Part shown: piece by piece, positions 5,180 through 7,918 of the stretch | How positions within the stretch are numbered: the stretch's first letter is position 1 | Layout of the letters: the number at the start of each line of letters is the position of its first letter | From: Pseudomonadota bacterium | GTDB taxonomy: Bacteria; Pseudomonadota; Gammaproteobacteria; Steroidobacterales; Steroidobacteraceae | Direction of reading: 5' to 3' | Length of the DNA stretch: 7,918 nt | Assembly: GCA_018241455.1 (NCBI GenBank) | Contig: JAFEDW010000088.1 | Coordinates: 1-7,918, forward strand | Position numbers and translations under genes: made by a program | The notes under the pieces: generated by a model | What the model was told of the DNA's origin: nothing | What the model saw: only the letters and a program-made list of their open reading frames with translations | Database searches by the model: none

Positions 5180-7918
5180 GCGCCACCGGGCGCCTGCACC
5201 GCGACTTCGCGGAACACGCCGAGCAGCGGAAAATACAGCGCCGCGCGCACCGCGCCCGGCGCCCATGCGCGCGCCAGCTGCACGTAGCGTTGCAGCTGCG
5301 GCCGATAGCGTTCCGCTTCCTGCGCCAGGAATTGCTCGAGCTCGCCGCCTTCATGGCTGCTGGTCTTGTAGTCGACGATCCAGCGCACGCCGTCGGGCTC
5401 CACCAGCAAGCGGTCGACGATGACATTGACGATGCGGCCCTCGTGCAGGCCGCTGAGCCGCAGTTCGCTGTATGCGGCCGCGTGCGACGCATCGAGCAGC
5501 CAACGTCCGCGCGCATCGCGCAGCGTCGCGCCGAGCGCCTGCACGACCCGCTGCGAAGCGGCCGCGCGCTCGGCCGGCTCGACACCCAATTCCGCCAGCC
5601 AGGCCAGGTAGTCACCCGCGGCGAGATCCGGCGCATCGGGCAGCGGCGCCCGCTGCGACAGGCGCTGCATTTCCGCGTGCACGATCGTGCCGACCGCGCG
5701 CGCTGTCATGCCCACCCACAGGTATTCCGGCTGCGTGCCGGTATCGCGCAGCGAATGCTGCAGGCGCTCGACGGCCACCATCGACGGGAGCGATTGCGGT
5801 GCCCAATCGGCCGGCAACTGCCAGCCCGCCGCGGCCGGTAATGCCCCTGCACTGGGCGAAGGAGGCGTTGGGTTTGTGATGGCAGCCGATTCCGCGCTCG
5901 CCGCGGCGCGCTCGAACTGCGCGGCGACGCTCGGCCACAACAGCGCCAGCGGCGTCGCGGCGCGCGGCGCGAGGGCACCATCAGTGGTGAGGCGCGCCGC
6001 GCCGAACCAGTGCAACTCGCGCCGCGCACGCGTCGCGGCCACGTACAGCAGCCGCGCACGCTCGAGCTGCCCGCGCCGGCGGCGCAGCCACTTGATGTAG
6101 CGGCCGAGCGTGCGCCCGTCGCCTGAACCCGCGGCGCTGATCGGCGCGAGCAACAGCTCGGTGCCGCCGCCGCTGCCCGGCAATTCGAGCCAGTTGAGCA
6201 GCGGCTCGCGATCGCCGCGTGGCGCGCGGCCGGTGCCCGGCACGATGACGACGTCCCACTCCAGCCCCTTGGCGCCATGCATCGTCAGGATTTCCACCGC
6301 CCCCGCCACGGCCGGCGGCGAGGCATACAGCTCGTCCGCGAACGCATCGAAGGCGTCGCCGGCCAGCGTCTCGGCCTGGCTGTCCGCGGCCAACGCCTGG
6401 ATGAATTCCTGCGCATCGAGCAGGTCGCGCTCCTCGAGGCAGGCGGCCGGTCCGCCGAGGCGCAGCCAGGCACGCTCGAGCCGCTGCCACAACGGCAGCG
6501 CGCGTTCCTCGCCTTCCAGCCCAGGCGCGAGCGCTGCCCGCACGCGGGCCAGCCGCGGCGCCGCGTCGCCGGACAAGCGCGCCGCGCGCCCGGCGTCGTT
6601 GATCAGCTCCCAGGGCGTCGCACCCTGGTCTTCGCACAACTCCTGCAATTGCGCGAACGTCAGGCCACAGCAGGGTCCATGCAGCAGCGCGAGCCAGGCG
6701 CTGCGATCGGCCGGATGCTGCAACGCGCGCGCCAGCGCGCCCAGGTCGCGCGCCACGGCGCGTTCGAGCAGCGGTTCCAGCCGCACGCCGCGCACCGGGA
6801 TGCCGGCCGCCTGCAGCGCGGCGGCGATCGGCACCGCGTGTGCACGCGCCTGCACGAGCACCGCGATGCTGCACTCGGCCTCGGCCGCGCGGCGCGCGCG
6901 CACCAGCTCGACGATTGCCGCCGCCTCGATCGCATCGACCGTCTCGCGATCGCCCTGCGGCAGCGGATGGACGCTGACGCCGCCGGCCAGGTCGATGCGC
7001 GCCGCGAGGGCCGGCAGGTAACGGATCGCCGCCAGCCGCGCATCGTCGTGCGCCGGGAAAGACTTCGAGCACAGCTCATTGACCCAGGCGATCAGCGGCG
7101 GTGCGGAGCGGAAATTGCAGCGCAGCTGCAGGCTCCGCGGCCGTACGGCACCGATCCCGTGGTCGCGGGCGCGCAGGAACAGGCCGACCTCGGCTTCACG
7201 GAACTGGTATATCGACTGCATCGGATCGCCGACCGCGAACAGCGTACGGCCGTCGCCCGGTTCCCAACCGGCGGTCAGCGCGCGCAACAGTTCGAACTGA
7301 TCGAACGAGGTATCCTGGAACTCATCGACGAGCAGGTGCCGGATCGCGTTGCCGAGCCGCAGCGCCAGGTCGGTCGGTTGTCCCTGCTCGGTGAGCCCGG
7401 CGCGCGCGGCACCAGCGATCTCGACGAAGTCGACACGTCCACGCTCGGCGAACTCCAGCTTCAACTCGGCCGCCGCCTGCCGCAGCAGCAGCGACAGCGC
7501 ATGCAGCGCCTGCGTGTCGTCGGCGGGTACCAGCGCATCGGGCAGATCCACCAGCTCCTGCAGCAGCGCCAGTGATGCCGGCCGTTCCGCGAGCTCGGCC
7601 ACCCACTCCGCCACCGCGGCCTTCTCGCGCGGGTATTCGGGAGCGAAGCCGTTGTTCTTGTTCCATTGCCGCCGCCATGATCCTTCCGCCGTGAGGCACA
7701 GCTGACACAGCGAGCGCCAGCGAGGCAGGTCCGCCGGATCGGCGCGCAACGGCCCCGCTTCGAACGCCAGCCCCAGGCTGCGCGCCGCATGGGCCGCGAG
7801 CTGCGTGCCTCGCTCGAGCAGCGCCGCGGGCCACTCGGCCATCGCGACCTGGAGCCGGCCGGTGATCACCGCGTGCAGGCTCGAGGCCACGCGCTGCTCG
7901 AGACTGCCCGCGCCGGCG
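5176..7918 (-). CDS. UvrD-family helicase / RecB-type nuclease (RecB/AddA-like), N-terminus missing
   Basis: This is a large ATP-dependent helicase-nuclease of the RecB/AddA type, which unwinds and resects DNA double-strand ends for recombination. The reading frame is open to the right edge, so 913 residues are visible and the start and Walker A motif are off-window. The first GTG in frame (7888-7890) is not the start. Numbering from that GTG, helicase motifs are II D-E-F-Q-D-T (189-194), III G-D-P-M-Q-S-I-Y-Q-F-R (221-231), IV L-R-C-N-F-R-S (256-262), V L-T-M-H-G-A-K-G-L-E-W-D (535-546) and VI L-L-Y-V-A-A-T-R-A-R (614-623). A Pro/Ser/Ala-rich linker (about 671-689) leads to the PD-(D/E)XK nuclease. 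It carries G-T-I-V-H (His738), a Y-S-E-L Glu (809), V-D-R (Asp826), D-Y-K (Asp840, Lys842) and Q-L-Q-R-Y (865-869), so all catalytic residues appear intact. The Y-Q-F-R-E-A-E pattern in motif III is closer to AddA than to E. coli RecB. A partner gene (addB- or recC-like) would be expected further right. The TAG stop overlaps the gspN stop. Confidence 0.92.
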   Translation of the reverse strand, partial: AGAGSLEQRVASSLHAVITGRLQVAMAEWPAALLERGTQLAAHAARSLGLAFEAGPLRADPADLPRWRSLCQLCLTAEGSWRRQWNKNNGFAPEYPREKAAVAEWVAELAERPASLALLQELVDLPDALVPADDTQALHALSLLLRQAAAELKLEFAERGRVDFVEIAGAARAGLTEQGQPTDLALRLGNAIRHLLVDEFQDTSFDQFELLRALTAGWEPGDGRTLFAVGDPMQSIYQFREAEVGLFLRARDHGIGAVRPRSLQLRCNFRSAPPLIAWVNELCSKSFPAHDDARLAAIRYLPALAARIDLAGGVSVHPLPQGDRETVDAIEAAAIVELVRARRAAEAECSIAVLVQARAHAVPIAAALQAAGIPVRGVRLEPLLERAVARDLGALARALQHPADRSAWLALLHGPCCGLTFAQLQELCEDQGATPWELINDAGRAARLSGDAAPRLARVRAALAPGLEGEERALPLWQRLERAWLRLGGPAACLEERDLLDAQEFIQALAADSQAETLAGDAFDAFADELYASPPAVAGAVEILTMHGAKGLEWDVVIVPGTGRAPRGDREPLLNWLELPGSGGGTELLLAPISAAGSGDGRTLGRYIKWLRRRRGQLERARLLYVAATRARRELHWFGAARLTTDGALAPRAATPLALLWPSVAAQFERAAASAESAAITNPTPPSPSAGALPAAAGWQLPADWAPQSLPSMVAVERLQHSLRDTGTQPEYLWVGMTARAVGTIVHAEMQRLSQRAPLPDAPDLAAGDYLAWLAELGVEPAERAAASQRVVQALGATLRDARGRWLLDASHAAAYSELRLSGLHEGRIVNVIVDRLLVEPDGVRWIVDYKTSSHEGGELEQFLAQEAERYRPQLQRYVQLARAWAPGAVRAALYFPLLGVFREVAVQAPGGA
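5178..5195. terminator. Short perfect hairpin at the convergent junction, possible weak bidirectional terminator
   Basis: AGGCGCC, then the four-base loop ACCG, then GGCGCCT form a 7-bp perfect stem starting within the shared stop codons. No T-run follows on either strand, so it is not a canonical intrinsic terminator. It lies inside the last codons of the minus-strand helicase gene. In DNA this GC-rich a short GC palindrome can arise by chance or from codon constraint, so a role in ending either transcript is inference only. Confidence 0.25.

Noticed and set aside
6277..7575. Open reading frame of about 432 codons on the plus strand across the helicase gene
   Set aside because: It mirrors the helicase coding frame. 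The product is Arg/Gln-rich and low in family signals, while the opposite strand encodes intact helicase and nuclease motifs.
7888..7890. GTG as the start of the minus-strand helicase
   Set aside because: The frame stays open to the edge of the window, and the Walker A motif needed upstream of motif II is missing from the visible part. The gene must continue off-window.
1..7918. Search for tRNA, rRNA, CRISPR arrays, insertion sequence ends, toxin-antitoxin or phage genes
   Set aside because: The window is filled by eight coding regions with at most 11 bases between them. I saw no direct-repeat arrays, transposase motifs or structured RNA candidates. The novel-system hypothesis is not supported here.

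Overview
The window is a very GC-rich, densely packed stretch of bacterial chromosome. It looks like a gammaproteobacterium of the Xanthomonadales/Nevskiales/Steroidobacter type. That placement is an inference from the strong G/C preference at third codon positions, the presence of a gspN gene, and the RecB/AddA-style helicase-nuclease. No marker gene here fixes the taxon.

Bases 1 to 5179, plus strand: the distal half of a type II secretion system (T2SS, general secretory pathway) operon in the order gspH (5' end cut off by the window), gspI, gspJ, gspK, gspL, gspM, gspN. The first four encode minor pseudopilins. I, J and K are expected to form the tip of the periplasmic pseudopilus and H to connect it to the major pseudopilin. 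L and M are the inner-membrane assembly platform that couples the cytoplasmic ATPase (GspE) to the pseudopilus. N is an accessory bitopic inner-membrane protein. The genes are packed head to tail: ATGA overlaps at H/I, I/J and J/K, a 2-base gap at K/L, a TGATG overlap at L/M and an 11-base gap at M/N. This implies one transcript and extensive translational coupling. The expected partners gspC, D, E, F and G and the operon promoter are not in the window and presumably lie to the left.

Bases 5176 to 7918, minus strand: the C-terminal part of a large UvrD-family helicase fused to a RecB-type PD-(D/E)XK nuclease (RecB/AddA-like, double-strand-break end processing). Helicase motifs II to VI and the full set of nuclease residues are visible. 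The Walker A motif and the start codon lie beyond the right edge.

The two transcription units converge, and their stop codons overlap in the palindrome CTAG at 5176-5179. A short perfect hairpin sits at that junction. No stretch over 300 bases lacks a gene, and I see no RNA genes, mobile elements, CRISPR arrays or long repeats. I do not see an undescribed system here. The points worth a second look are local: a Gly-to-Ala change at the GspI prepilin cleavage site, a Pro-rich GspI tail, the shared CTAG stop with its hairpin, and a few cysteine and insertion details in the secretion proteins.
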